Positions 25,074-34,887 are shown, counted from the first letter of the stretch. The stretch: 64,000 nucleotides of DNA from Pedobacter sp. AJM (GCF_002197755.1 NZ_NHOT01000003.1:496001-560000); one strand, 5' to 3'. Notes: generated by a model not told the origin, from the sequence alone. Made by a program: numbers and translations.

Positions 25074-27374
25074 TTGGATTATTTAGAAGGATTAAACCCA
25101 CAGCAAAGAGCAGCAGTAGAGAACACTAAAGGACCGGTAATGATTGTTGCTGGTGCCGGATCGGGCAAAACCAGGGTAATTACCTTTAGGGTTGCTCACC
25201 TCATTCAAACCGGAACTGATCCTTTTAACATCCTGGTACTAACCTTTACCAATAAAGCCAGTAAGGATATGCGTGAGCGTATTTCGAAAGTGGTTGGCGC
25301 AGAGGCAAAAAACATTTGGATGGGAACCTTTCACTCTGTTTTCGCCAAGATTTTACGTGTGGAGGCTGAAAAAATAGGCTATCCCAATAACTTCACCATT
25401 TACGATACCGACGATAGTAAAAGCGTTATCCGTGCCATTTTGAAAGAAATGCAGCTGGATGATAAATTATATGCTGCCAACTTTGTTTTCGGCAGAATTT
25501 CCTCTGCAAAAAACAACCTCATCTCCTGGGGCGAATACCAGGCCAATGATCAGATTCAGGCAGAAGACATTCAAAATAAACGTCCGCTGATTGGTCAGAT
25601 TTATGAGCAGTATGCCAAACGTTGCTTCCGTGCCGGTGCCATGGATTTTGACGATTTACTCTTCAAGACTAATATTCTATTGAAAGAACATCCTGAAGTT
25701 TTGAACAAATACCAGCAAAAATTCAGGTATTTAATGGTAGATGAGTACCAGGATACAAACTTTTCGCAATATACCATTGTAAAAAAACTGGCTGCAGCTT
25801 ATCAGAATATCTGTGTGGTTGGTGACGATGCACAGAGTATTTATGCTTTCCGTGGCGCAAACATTCAGAATATTCTAAATTTTGAACGTGATTATCCGGA
25901 TTTAAAAGTTTATAAATTAGAGCAAAACTACCGCTCTACTCAAAATATTGTAGATGCCGCGAGTAGCATCATCGCCAATAATAAAAATCAGCTGGAAAAA
26001 AATGTTTTCTCTGAAAATGCTGAGGGCGACAGAATTAAAGTTTCGCGTGCTTTTACGGATAATGAAGAAGGTAAACTGGTGGCAGAATCCATCATCCAGG
26101 AACGTGGTTTAAAAGGCTATAAACATAGTGATTTTGCCATTTTATACCGCACAAATGCGCAAAGCAGGGCGATGGAGGAAGGTTTACGCAAGCTCAACAT
26201 CCCTTATAAAATTTATGGCGGACAATCTTTCTATCAACGCAAGGAGGTTAAAGATTTAATTGCCTATTTCCGCTTAACCTTTAATCCGAAGGACGAAGAA
26301 GCCATTAAAAGGGTCATCAACTATCCAAAACGTGGAATTGGAGATACCTCTATTGATAAAATTATCGTAGCCGCTGCTCAACATAATATTACCATGTGGG
26401 ATGTCATTTCCAATGCACATCAATATGTAGACGGACGTTTAGCCAACCAGCTGAATGATTTCTCTATGATGATTCAAAGCTTTCAGGCTGAAGCCAAAAA
26501 ATTAGACGCTTATGATTCTGCCTTGTTTATTGCACAACATGCCGGGATTTTAAAGGAACTGTATACGGATGATAGTGTAGAAGGCCGTTCGAGATATGAA
26601 AATATCCAGGAGCTATTAAATGGTATAAAAGAGTTTGCAGAACGGGAAGATATTGAGGAAAAAGGCCTGGATATTTTTATGCAGGATGTGGCCCTCTTAA
26701 CCAATGATGATAAGGATGGCGATAAAAACAAGGACACCGTTTCATTAATGACGATTCACTCAGCAAAGGGGCTGGAGTTCAAAAATGTATTTATTGTGGG
26801 TTTGGAGGAAAACCTTTTCCCATCTCAAATGTCGGTAAATTCCCGTTCTGACCTGGAAGAAGAGCGACGCTTATTTTATGTAGCCATCACACGTGCAGAG
26901 GTAAAACTGACCATCACTTACGCAACATCCAGGTACCGATGGGGAACCCTCACCAATTGCGAGCCAAGTCGTTTTATTAATGAAATTAATCCAAGATTTT
27001 TAGAATTGGATGTTAAACCTGCCAAAAGCAATGTTCTGGAAGGTAATTTTGATGATGAGCGTAAAACCTGGACTTCGCAACCGCGTGATTTTTACAGTAA
27101 ACCGAAGCCAGCAAGTACCACCTCTGCCCCACCGCCGCGCCCGAAAACAACCTCGCTGTTGGCTAAAGCTCACGTACCTACGCCTGGATTTGCACCTTCT
27201 CAGCCACATGAATTTCAAGGTGGTATGGAAGTGGAGCATGAGAAATTTGGTTTCGGAAAAATCATCAGTCTGGAAGGTACTTTACCCGATGTGAAGGCTA
27301 CGGTATTTTTTCAGGGATTGGGAAACAAACAATTATTGTTGAAGTTCGCTAAGCTGATGATTGTGAGAAATTAA
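25074..27374 (+). CDS. UvrD/PcrA-type superfamily 1 DNA helicase
   Basis: From TTG 25074 the protein is 766 residues and opens DYLEGLNPQQRAAVENT, the usual start of this family. Motifs: Walker A GAGSGKT (27-33), motif Ia TFTNKASKDMRERI, motif II VDEYQDTN, motif III GDDAQSIYAFRGA, motif IV EQNYRST, motif V LMTIHSAKGLEFKNVFIVGL and motif VI EERRLFYVAITRA. A proline-rich linker (about 690-730) leads to a C-terminal Tudor-like domain (VEHEKFGFGKIISLEG), which in PcrA binds RNA polymerase. It unwinds DNA 3' to 5' in excision repair and clears replication or transcription conflicts. Longer starts at GTG 24990 or ATG 25032 would add residues not typical of the family. Confidence 0.9.
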   Translation: MDYLEGLNPQQRAAVENTKGPVMIVAGAGSGKTRVITFRVAHLIQTGTDPFNILVLTFTNKASKDMRERISKVVGAEAKNIWMGTFHSVFAKILRVEAEKIGYPNNFTIYDTDDSKSVIRAILKEMQLDDKLYAANFVFGRISSAKNNLISWGEYQANDQIQAEDIQNKRPLIGQIYEQYAKRCFRAGAMDFDDLLFKTNILLKEHPEVLNKYQQKFRYLMVDEYQDTNFSQYTIVKKLAAAYQNICVVGDDAQSIYAFRGANIQNILNFERDYPDLKVYKLEQNYRSTQNIVDAASSIIANNKNQLEKNVFSENAEGDRIKVSRAFTDNEEGKLVAESIIQERGLKGYKHSDFAILYRTNAQSRAMEEGLRKLNIPYKIYGGQSFYQRKEVKDLIAYFRLTFNPKDEEAIKRVINYPKRGIGDTSIDKIIVAAAQHNITMWDVISNAHQYVDGRLANQLNDFSMMIQSFQAEAKKLDAYDSALFIAQHAGILKELYTDDSVEGRSRYENIQELLNGIKEFAEREDIEEKGLDIFMQDVALLTNDDKDGDKNKDTVSLMTIHSAKGLEFKNVFIVGLEENLFPSQMSVNSRSDLEEERRLFYVAITRAEVKLTITYATSRYRWGTLTNCEPSRFINEINPRFLELDVKPAKSNVLEGNFDDERKTWTSQPRDFYSKPKPASTTSAPPPRPKTTSLLAKAHVPTPGFAPSQPHEFQGGMEVEHEKFGFGKIISLEGTLPDVKATVFFQGLGNKQLLLKFAKLMIVRN

Positions 27375-27477
27375 TAATAAAGTTCTTAAATATAAAGATG
27401 TATAGTTTAAAATTTAGCCCCTTTTTCCAGATACTTCTTAAACCCTAACAACTAACTGTTAGTATGAAATAAAAGAC

Positions 27478-28308
27478 GTGAAACACATAATAAAATTTTT
27501 ATTTATTGGAATTTTTCTAGTTTCTTGCGCTAAAACTGAGAATTCGATCCAAAAAGATCCCTTTAATGAGCCATTGATAAAGAAAATGAGGACGAATGTA
27601 TTTTATCCGGGTTCATCACTATACAATAATAATCCAGACTTCACATTTAACTTTGAATATGATACGTATTCAAGACTTATTAAAAAAATTGGAGGTGATT
27701 TAACAATCCCTATTTCATCAGGTAACGTTAAAGTGTTTACGGATAAAATATACACTACATTAGTTTATTCAGGCCAAAATGTTACTGTAGAAGACTTTTC
27801 TTCATCAGCTGATTTTAGTGCAGTATTAAATACAAAATATTTTACGCTAAACGATCTGAATCAAATTGAAAAGAAAGAGATCCCTAATGAAAATAATTAT
27901 TTGCTCAAAAAACAGACATTTAATTATTCGGATAAACATATTACTGAAATAAAAACTTTTTTTCCTAATCTACCTTACGTCTCAACTGATCTGAACAGCT
28001 TTATATTAACATACGTAGAAAAATTTTATTACGATATAAATGGAAATTTAATTAGGTCAGAATATTTCAGACAACAAAATGGGATAAATAAAGGAGAAAG
28101 AATTATTAGAACTTTTGAAGACTATGACAATTCTATTAATCCTTTTAAGAGATTACAGTTATTGGATGAGTTTTTTTACCGTTCGCTTTCAAAAAATAAT
28201 TATAGAAAATATACTGAAATTCATTATTACAATGAAATTTTGGGTTCAGCAAGTACAACAACTTGGTCTTTTAACTATGATGGAAAAGGACAAATAATAA
28301 TCTTCTAA
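27478..28308 (+). CDS. Lipoprotein of unknown function (GTG start, AT-rich)
   Basis: A 276-residue lipoprotein: VKHIIKFLFIGIFLVSCAK (first residue read as Met) has lipobox LVSC. The remainder is beta-rich with Y-D-x-x-x-R-L-x-K segments (FEYDTYSRLIKKIGGD, FYYDINGNLIRSEYF), which resemble the hairpin units of YD/RHS-like or DUF4595-type surface lipoproteins. There are no catalytic motifs. The gene is visibly more AT-rich than its neighbours and uses GTG as start, mild signs of horizontal transfer. It ends at a strong terminator before the convergent aldo/keto reductase. Confidence 0.65.
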   Translation: MKHIIKFLFIGIFLVSCAKTENSIQKDPFNEPLIKKMRTNVFYPGSSLYNNNPDFTFNFEYDTYSRLIKKIGGDLTIPISSGNVKVFTDKIYTTLVYSGQNVTVEDFSSSADFSAVLNTKYFTLNDLNQIEKKEIPNENNYLLKKQTFNYSDKHITEIKTFFPNLPYVSTDLNSFILTYVEKFYYDINGNLIRSEYFRQQNGINKGERIIRTFEDYDNSINPFKRLQLLDEFFYRSLSKNNYRKYTEIHYYNEILGSASTTTWSFNYDGKGQIIIF

Positions 28309-28356
28309 GGCATACTTGGCAACATGGGTTATACACTTTACTAACAATCGCCAAAG

Positions 28357-28400
28357 TGGGAGTAGTAGTTTTACTAAAAAATCACTACTCCCATTTTTTT
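28357..28400 (+). terminator. Terminator after the AT-rich lipoprotein gene
   Basis: TGGGAGTAGT (28357-28366) pairs perfectly with ACTACTCCCA (28384-28393) across a 17-nt loop and is followed by seven T. Confidence 0.85.
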
Positions 28401-29382
28401 AAAACTGACTCAACACTGGCTTCGTGCCCATAATTTCTTCTACTTTTTCCATTACCTTATCGGTTAACAATGGAACCACTTCTAGTGCGGTTAAATTTTC
28501 TTTAAGCTGTGCGCTTTTTGATGCACCCAAAATGACAGAACTAACATTTGGATTTTTTAAGCACCAGGCCAGAGCGAATTTAGCTAACGATACATTAAGA
28601 TTATCGGCAACTTCTTGCAATTTCTCCACTTTATGAAGTCTATCGGCTTGCATCACATTCTCTTTAAGCCAACCTAATTTTACATCAGCCAAACGAGTAT
28701 CTTTTACATCTCCTTTGGTATATTTACCGGATAGTAAACCGGATGTTAGGGGAGACCAAATCGTTGTTCCTAGTCCATGATCGCGAAAAAGAAGCAAAAA
28801 GTCATCTTCCATTTTCTTTCTTTCGAACAAATTATATTGTGGCTGTTCCATTGTAGGGCCAATTATTCTATAGTCTTTTGCAACAGCTATAGCTTCAGTA
28901 ATTTCAGCACTGCTCCACTCAGATGTTCCCCAATACAAAATCTTACCTTGTTCTATTAAGGTATTCATGGTTAAAACTGTTTCTTCAATTGGGGTATTTT
29001 TATCCGGTCTATGGCAAAAATATAAGTCCAAATAATCAACCTGCAAACGCTTTAGTGCGCCATGACAAGCCTCTGTTACATGCTTACGAGATAAGCCCAT
29101 TTGATTTGGTCCCTTATTTTCAGCCCCAAAGAAAACTTTACTCGATACTACAAAAGAATCTCTTTCCCAACCCTGGCTTTTAAAAATTTTACCCATCACC
29201 ATTTCAGATTTTCCTTCTGCATAACCTTCAGCATTATCGAAAAAGTTTACACCAGCATCGTAAGCAATCCCCATCAGTTCATCAGCCACCTTATCGCTAA
29301 TTTGAGCACCAAAAGTTAGCCAACTTCCTAAACCTAATGAACTTACCTGTAGGCCAGACTTACCTAATCTTCTATATTCCAT
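28399..29382 (-). CDS. Aldo/keto reductase (Kv-beta/YghZ-like)
   Basis: A 327-residue NADPH-dependent oxidoreductase. It starts MEYRRLGKSGLQVSSLGLGS; catalytic residues are D-x-x-x-x-Y in FFDNAEGYAEGKSE, K in VVSSKVFFGAENKGP, and H in LYFCHRPDKNTP. The C-terminal cofactor motif is VILGASKSAQLKENL. The split catalytic tetrad and YNLFERKKMEDDFL segment place it with the Kv-beta/YghZ (AKR6/AKR14-like) branch, which reduces aldehydes such as methylglyoxal. It is a single gene, convergent with the lipoprotein. The substrate is not determinable from sequence. Confidence 0.9.
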   Translation of the reverse strand: MEYRRLGKSGLQVSSLGLGSWLTFGAQISDKVADELMGIAYDAGVNFFDNAEGYAEGKSEMVMGKIFKSQGWERDSFVVSSKVFFGAENKGPNQMGLSRKHVTEACHGALKRLQVDYLDLYFCHRPDKNTPIEETVLTMNTLIEQGKILYWGTSEWSSAEITEAIAVAKDYRIIGPTMEQPQYNLFERKKMEDDFLLLFRDHGLGTTIWSPLTSGLLSGKYTKGDVKDTRLADVKLGWLKENVMQADRLHKVEKLQEVADNLNVSLAKFALAWCLKNPNVSSVILGASKSAQLKENLTALEVVPLLTDKVMEKVEEIMGTKPVLSQF

Positions 29383-29606
29383 ATCAGTATATTATTAAAA
29401 TTTATACAAAACTGTAATTTAACTATCAATAGTACTCAGAATTGGATTGGAATGTTTTAACTGTAGGACTTTTTACATTTTATTGAGGATGTTGAGTTGT
29501 ACAATTACCTTTGAAATAATCAAAACACATTGTAAACTTTATACTTCCATCCTAAATTTTCAAAATTTATCCTTATTATTGAGTTGAGTTCTCCCGAATA
29601 CAAACC

Positions 29607-32600
29607 ATGCAACTTACCAGATTAGAAATTAAGGGTTTCAAGAGCTTTGGCGACAAAGTGACCATCAATTTTAATGAGGGTGTTACCGCTATTGTTGGTC
29701 CGAATGGTTGTGGAAAATCCAACGTAATTGATGCTATGCGCTGGGTTTTGGGCGAGCAAAGCACTAAAGCTTTACGTTCTGAAAAGATGGAAAACATCAT
29801 CTTTAATGGTACAAAAAACCGTAAACAGGCACAACTGGCCGAGGTTTCATTAAGTTTTGACAATACAAAAAATATCCTTCCTACAGCTTATTCTCAAGTG
29901 ACTGTTACCCGAAAATTGTACCGAAACGGTGATAGTGAGTATCGCTTGAATGATGTGCAATGCCGTTTAAAAGATATTACCGATTTATTTCTGGATACGG
30001 GAATCGGATCAGACAGCTATTCGATTATTGAGCTGAAAATGGTAGATGAGATCATTACCAATAAGGAGCATAGCCGCCGTTCTTTATTCGAAGAGGCATC
30101 TGGCATTTCCAAATACAAGTTACGTAAGAAGCAAACGTTCAATAAATTAAAAGATACTGAAGCAGATTTAGAACGCGTGGAAGATTTGCTTTTCGAAATT
30201 GAAAAGAACTTAAAAACACTAGAAAGTCAGGCCAGAAAAGCAGAGCGTTATTATAAGTTAAAAGAACAGTATCGTGAACTGAGCATTCAATTGGCCACCC
30301 ATAGAATTGCTTTTTTCCGCACAGACCTTGATGCATTAGAAACTCAGGAACAAAATCAGCAGGTAAACAGATCAGAACTGAGCACCAGAATCGATCAGCA
30401 GGAAGCCGAATTGCAAAAACTTAAATTAGGCAGTATCAATCAGGAGAGAAATCTTTCAGTACAACAAAAGGCCACCAATGAACTGGTCTCTAAAATCCGT
30501 ACTTATGAAAGTGAAAAGAAGATAAAGAATGAGCAAATGCGGTTTTTGCAGGAAAAAGAAACCCGTTTAGCAGGTGAGCTAGAAAAAGACAAAAATCAAC
30601 TTAGCCATATCAAATACAATATTAAGCGTTTAAATGAAGAGGTTTTAACAGAAACAGAGGTTTTCAATCGTTTAGAAGCTGATTTAAAATTATTAAAATC
30701 AACACTTGACACGCTAAGGGAGCAGCAACAAACCGAAAAAAACAGGACTGATCGTCTAATCAAATCGCTAAATGATTTGCAAAATCAGGTTTACCAGTCG
30801 CAAAAAGAAATCGACATCCTTAACATTCAAAAAGATGCTTTGGTGCAGGAAACCAACAGAAATGAGGGGGATGCAGAAACTAAAACACTGGAGTTGAAAG
30901 CCTTTGACCATGCCCTGGCAGAACTCGACATCCAGGTTTTGGAAAAGCAGCGCAACATCAAACAGCTTAAAGAAGCTGAAGAAATCCTTAAAGAAAAATT
31001 AGCGGCATCAGAAATTACCTTAGCGTCAAACAAAGAAAAACTCAATGCCGAGAACCGTAAAAAAGACGCTAAACAAAATGAATATAACCTAACCAAATCT
31101 CTTGTAGAGAGTTTAGAAGGTTATCCTGAATCGATTCGTTTTCTTAAAAAAAACAACAGCTTTTCAAAAAGTGCCCTACTCCTCTCTGATATCTTGTTTT
31201 GTCATGAAGATTATCGGATCGCCATAGAAAATTATCTGGAACCGGTAATGAACCATTATGTGGTTGATGAATATGCGGATGCGGTTCAGGCTATTAATTT
31301 GCTGACTGATTCCAGCCGCGGCCGTGCAAACTTTTTCATATTGGAAAATGTCCCCGACAAAAACCCGGTTTTAATACCACAGGAAGGATTAGTTCCGGCA
31401 CTTTCAGTTATCGATGTTGATAAAAAGTACCAAAACCTGTGCAACCTGCTGTTACAAAATGTATATCTGGCTGTTGCAGCGCAGGACCAAATTTTCAGAG
31501 AAAGCCCAGCTGAAAGCCTGACTATTCTCGCAAAAAACGGAAAATATGCACAAAGCAGATTTATGTTATCTGGTGGATCTGTCGGTTTATTTGAAGGAAA
31601 GCGTATCGGACGTGTTAAAAACCTGGAGAATTTAGCCAAAGAAATTAAGGTCTCCGAATCTTTAATTAATCAGTACACTGCGGTCATTAAGGCAGAAAAT
31701 GATCAGATTTTCAGTCTGAAAGAAGCTTCAAAAGTTAATGTAATTAATACTTTACAGCAGGAATTGAATCGTTTAAGCAATGAGCAGATTTCAGTTCAAA
31801 CCCGGCGCGACCAATACCAGGAATTTATTACTACCAGCGAAAACCGGAAAACAGATATTGCCCAAAAAATTGCGTCTATTGAAAAATCGCTTCAGGAAAA
31901 GTTACCTACGCTAGTTGAATTGCAGCAAAAACAACAACAGGAACACCTTAACTTGCAGGAACAGCAATTAAATTATCAGGAACTTGCCGATCAGGTCAAT
32001 GATTCTGCCGGCAAATATAACCAGGATAATATCCGCTTTCACCAACAGCAAAACAAGCTGGCTGGCCTGGAAAAAGATTTGGATTACCGCTTTGTGCAGG
32101 AAGAAGCGCTGGATAAAAGAATAGCGCAAAACGACAAAGAACTGCAGGAAACCTTAACGCAAATTACCGCTACTTTACAGCATACGGATTTAAGTGACGA
32201 TACGCTTTTAGAGATGTATCAACAACGTGAAGATCTGGAAAAAGGCCTTGCTGACATTGAGAAAGAGTATTTTGAAAGCAAAGGAACCATCAATGATTTA
32301 GAAGGAAACATTTCGGTTATTCGTAAAAACCGTGAAGAAACAGATTTTTTATTAACAGAAATCAAGGATAAAAAAAATAGCCTGAAGATAGATCTAAATT
32401 CATTAAAGGAGCGATTGGCGGTAGAATTTAACATCGACATTAATGATCTCCTGGAAACGGAAATTGCCATAGAAACATTGGAAAGTGAGTTTGAAATCAG
32501 GCAGAAGGTAGAAAAAATGAAACGCCAGCTGGATGAATTTGGAGCCATAAATTCAATGGCAATGGAGGCATTTAAAGAAATGGAAGAACGTTATGTCTTT

Positions 32601-33146
32601 ATCCAAAATCAGAAAAAAGACTTAAATACGGCTAAAGCAGATCTGCTACAAACCATTAAAGAAATTGACGATACGGCCAAAGAAAAATTTATGCAGGCCT
32701 TTACCCAGGCCCGGGAGCATTTTATAGTTGTTTTTCGTTCACTCTTTAATGAAGAAGACAGTTGCGATTTGATTTTATCTGATATCAATAATCCATTAGA
32801 GGCCGATATTGATATTATTGCCCGTCCAAAAGGCAAAAGACCGCTATCCATTAACCAGTTATCAGGCGGAGAAAAAACACTTACTGCAACGGCACTTTTA
32901 TTTTCATTATATCTTTTAAAACCAGCTCCCTTCTGTATTTTCGATGAGGTTGATGCGCCGTTAGATGATACGAACATTGATAAATTCAACAATATAATCC
33001 GAAAATTCTCAGATCAGTCGCAGTTCATTATTGTTTCACATAACAAGCGTACCATTGCCAGCACAGATATCATTTATGGGGTAACCATGGTTGAACAAGG
33101 GGTTTCCAGGGTTGTAGCGGTAGATTTGAGGGAAGTTGCAGCTTAA
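29607..33146 (+). CDS. smc: Chromosome segregation protein SMC
   Basis: A 1179-residue SMC ATPase, the normal length. The N-terminal head has Walker A GPNGCGKS (31-38) and the R-loop/Q-loop region (MRWVLGEQSTKALRSEKM). Two long coiled coils flank a hinge at about 500-680 (SLEGYPESIRFLKKNN through SGGSVGLFEGKRIGR). The C-terminal head has signature LSGGEKTL (1085-1092) and Walker B CIFDEVDAPLDD. It organises and segregates the chromosome as a homodimer with ScpA and ScpB, which are not encoded nearby. Monocistronic. The ATG 29607 start matches the conserved MQLTRLEIKGFKSF opening. Confidence 0.95.
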   Translation: MQLTRLEIKGFKSFGDKVTINFNEGVTAIVGPNGCGKSNVIDAMRWVLGEQSTKALRSEKMENIIFNGTKNRKQAQLAEVSLSFDNTKNILPTAYSQVTVTRKLYRNGDSEYRLNDVQCRLKDITDLFLDTGIGSDSYSIIELKMVDEIITNKEHSRRSLFEEASGISKYKLRKKQTFNKLKDTEADLERVEDLLFEIEKNLKTLESQARKAERYYKLKEQYRELSIQLATHRIAFFRTDLDALETQEQNQQVNRSELSTRIDQQEAELQKLKLGSINQERNLSVQQKATNELVSKIRTYESEKKIKNEQMRFLQEKETRLAGELEKDKNQLSHIKYNIKRLNEEVLTETEVFNRLEADLKLLKSTLDTLREQQQTEKNRTDRLIKSLNDLQNQVYQSQKEIDILNIQKDALVQETNRNEGDAETKTLELKAFDHALAELDIQVLEKQRNIKQLKEAEEILKEKLAASEITLASNKEKLNAENRKKDAKQNEYNLTKSLVESLEGYPESIRFLKKNNSFSKSALLLSDILFCHEDYRIAIENYLEPVMNHYVVDEYADAVQAINLLTDSSRGRANFFILENVPDKNPVLIPQEGLVPALSVIDVDKKYQNLCNLLLQNVYLAVAAQDQIFRESPAESLTILAKNGKYAQSRFMLSGGSVGLFEGKRIGRVKNLENLAKEIKVSESLINQYTAVIKAENDQIFSLKEASKVNVINTLQQELNRLSNEQISVQTRRDQYQEFITTSENRKTDIAQKIASIEKSLQEKLPTLVELQQKQQQEHLNLQEQQLNYQELADQVNDSAGKYNQDNIRFHQQQNKLAGLEKDLDYRFVQEEALDKRIAQNDKELQETLTQITATLQHTDLSDDTLLEMYQQREDLEKGLADIEKEYFESKGTINDLEGNISVIRKNREETDFLLTEIKDKKNSLKIDLNSLKERLAVEFNIDINDLLETEIAIETLESEFEIRQKVEKMKRQLDEFGAINSMAMEAFKEMEERYVFIQNQKKDLNTAKADLLQTIKEIDDTAKEKFMQAFTQAREHFIVVFRSLFNEEDSCDLILSDINNPLEADIDIIARPKGKRPLSINQLSGGEKTLTATALLFSLYLLKPAPFCIFDEVDAPLDDTNIDKFNNIIRKFSDQSQFIIVSHNKRTIASTDIIYGVTMVEQGVSRVVAVDLREVAA

Positions 33147-33227
33147 GGTTAAAGACTAAAGCAAAACCTGATATTTCTGTCTGTGCAAGATAGCTTTCTA
33201 GCTGATGAAGCAATATGCCAATCGATT

Positions 33228-33258
33228 TTTGAATAGCAATAACGAAAATGTATATTTG
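33228..33258 (+). promoter_or_regulatory. Full-consensus Bacteroidota promoter (TTTG-N19-TATATTTG) of the vapBC-like pair
   Basis: TTTG at 33228-33231 and TATATTTG at 33251-33258 are exactly 19 nt apart, the textbook spacing. The ATG at 33277 follows 18 nt later. It lies inside the longer open frame starting at 33205, so that longer start is not used. Confidence 0.8.
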
Positions 33259-33276
33259 TTTAATAACAACAAGGAC

Positions 33277-33486
33277 ATGTTAGCTACAATTAAAGGATAT
33301 TACGAAAAAGGGAAAATCATTTTAGAAGAAACCGCACCAGTACAGTCTAAAACTGATGTTATAGTAACTTTTCTAACGGATGAAAAACCTCAGCTTTTGA
33401 AAAGAGTTCCTGGTGCACTTAAAGGTAAAATATCAATACCGGATAATTTCAATGATCCTTTAGAAGATTTAAAAGAGTATATGTAA
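33277..33486 (+). CDS. Antitoxin of a VapBC-like pair (DUF2281-like)
   Basis: A 69-residue protein starting MLATIKGYYEKGKIILEETA and ending PGALKGKISIPDNFNDPLED followed by LKEYM. The PG-x-x-K-G-x-[IL]-x-[IV]-x-x-[DN]-F-[DN]-[DE]-P-L-x-[DE] C-terminus is the usual toxin-wrapping tail of antitoxins paired with PIN toxins; the N-terminus resembles AbrB-like or DUF2281 DNA-binding strands. It should neutralise the PIN RNase and repress the operon. Stop and toxin start share one base (TAATG), so translation is coupled. The promoter decides the start at 33277, not 33205. Confidence 0.8.
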   Translation: MLATIKGYYEKGKIILEETAPVQSKTDVIVTFLTDEKPQLLKRVPGALKGKISIPDNFNDPLEDLKEYM

Positions 33487-33896
33487 TGGCATCTAATCAC
33501 TATCTTTTAGATACACATTGTTTATTATGGTTTCAGGAAAACAATCCGAAAATCCCTAAAAAGATTCTAGATATTATTCAAAACATAGAAAACCTCATTT
33601 ACTTTAGTCAAATTAGTCTATTTGAAATTTCTATCAAACAATCACTAGGTAAACTTCCTCATTTCATTGTAACCGCAGAAGATATCTACTATCAGGCATT
33701 ATTAGATGGCTTTACCTATTTACCCATAGATAACCCATCAATTTTTAACTATAACAACATTCCATTATTAAATGAGCATAGAGATCCATTCGATAGATTA
33801 ATTATTTCATCATCAATACAGCAAAATGCTACCTTGTTATCCGCTGATGAAAAATTCAAGTTGTATCCATCCATTTTAAAGTTGCTTTGGCAATAA
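33486..33896 (+). CDS. PIN-domain toxin (VapC-like RNase)
   Basis: A 136-residue PIN protein. Acidic active-site residues are visible: first D in YLLDTHCLLWF, E in FEISIKQSLGKL, D in HRDPFDRLIISSS, and the last D in LLSADEKFKLYP. The family cleaves RNA (often initiator tRNA or rRNA) in a Mg-dependent reaction; activity is held off by the antitoxin. The W-x-x-x-[NP]-x-x-[IL]-S-x-x-[IL]-x-E-I layout fits the type II toxin-antitoxin PIN group. It is wedged between smc and an M28 peptidase, in a housekeeping neighbourhood, without mobile-element traces. Confidence 0.88.
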   Translation: MASNHYLLDTHCLLWFQENNPKIPKKILDIIQNIENLIYFSQISLFEISIKQSLGKLPHFIVTAEDIYYQALLDGFTYLPIDNPSIFNYNNIPLLNEHRDPFDRLIISSSIQQNATLLSADEKFKLYPSILKLLWQ

Positions 33897-33912
33897 TTCA
33901 TGATTATAAACT

Positions 33913-34887
33913 ATGAAAATCCTTTATATTATTCCTTTAGCCATGATGCTCAGCTGCTGTTCATCGGTTAAAAATCAAACGACAACCGGCTCAGGAAAAT
34001 TAGATGTGCAACTGCTTAAAGATGTAGAAATCCTGTCATCTGATGCCTATCAGGGTAGAAAAACCGGCACCAAAGGTGCGGAAATGGCAAGAGCCTATAT
34101 CATTGAGCGTTTTCAGAAACTGGGATTAAAATCATATCCCCAAAATGTGAACTACGCACAGGAATTTACCTTTAATTCCAGAAATGGGGCGAAGATCAAC
34201 GGTACCAATGTAATTGGCTATATTCCTGGAAAAGGCAAAAACATAATTGTGGTTTCTGCTCATTATGATCATTTGGGTGTGCTTAAGGATGAAGTCTTTA
34301 ATGGTGCTGATGATAATGCTTCGGGAACTGCAGGATTGCTTAAGATTGCAGCATATTTTTCAAAAAACAAACCCAATAGTACCATTATTTTTGCCTCATT
34401 TGATGCTGAGGAAATGGGCTTGCAAGGCGCCAAAGCCTTCGTGGCCAATCCACCTGTACCACTCGCATCAATTGCTGTAAATTTAAATATGGATATGATT
34501 GGCCATAGTGAAAAAGCTGAACTTTATGTTTGCGGTACATTTAGGTATCCCGCACTAAAAAAATATGTTGATACAACCAGAAAAGACATTAAAGTTATTT
34601 TAGGTCATGATGACCCGAAACTTGGCCACGATGACTGGACAAATCAAAGTGATCAGGGTGCATTCAATGCCAAAAACATCCCATTTCTTTATTTCGGTGT
34701 AGAAGATCATAAAGACTATCACAAGGCTACGGATGAGTATTCAACCATTACAAGGCAGTTCTTTAGCGATGCCGCAAACACGGTATTAGAAGTCGTCAAA
34801 AATATAGATGCACAGTCAGGCCTTCAACAATCATTAAAAGATAAAATGATGATGATGGATAACCCTAAAAAGAAAGAAAGGCTTTAA
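33913..34887 (+). CDS. M28 family zinc aminopeptidase lipoprotein
   Basis: A 324-residue exported protein: MKILYIIPLAMMLSCCSS carries a lipobox (LSC or SCC). The M28 domain has all ligands: VSAHYDHLG (first H and catalytic D), GADDNASGTAG (bridging D), DAEEMGLQGAKA (catalytic and ligand E) and NMDMIGHSE (D). A late DWTNQSDQGAFNAKNIPFLYFG and KATDEY region carries the last histidine (DYHKATDEY). The enzyme should trim peptides in the periplasm or at the surface. It sits 17 nt after the PIN toxin gene but is likely an older resident. The C-terminus is lysine-rich (KKKERL). Confidence 0.88.
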   Translation: MKILYIIPLAMMLSCCSSVKNQTTTGSGKLDVQLLKDVEILSSDAYQGRKTGTKGAEMARAYIIERFQKLGLKSYPQNVNYAQEFTFNSRNGAKINGTNVIGYIPGKGKNIIVVSAHYDHLGVLKDEVFNGADDNASGTAGLLKIAAYFSKNKPNSTIIFASFDAEEMGLQGAKAFVANPPVPLASIAVNLNMDMIGHSEKAELYVCGTFRYPALKKYVDTTRKDIKVILGHDDPKLGHDDWTNQSDQGAFNAKNIPFLYFGVEDHKDYHKATDEYSTITRQFFSDAANTVLEVVKNIDAQSGLQQSLKDKMMMMDNPKKKERL

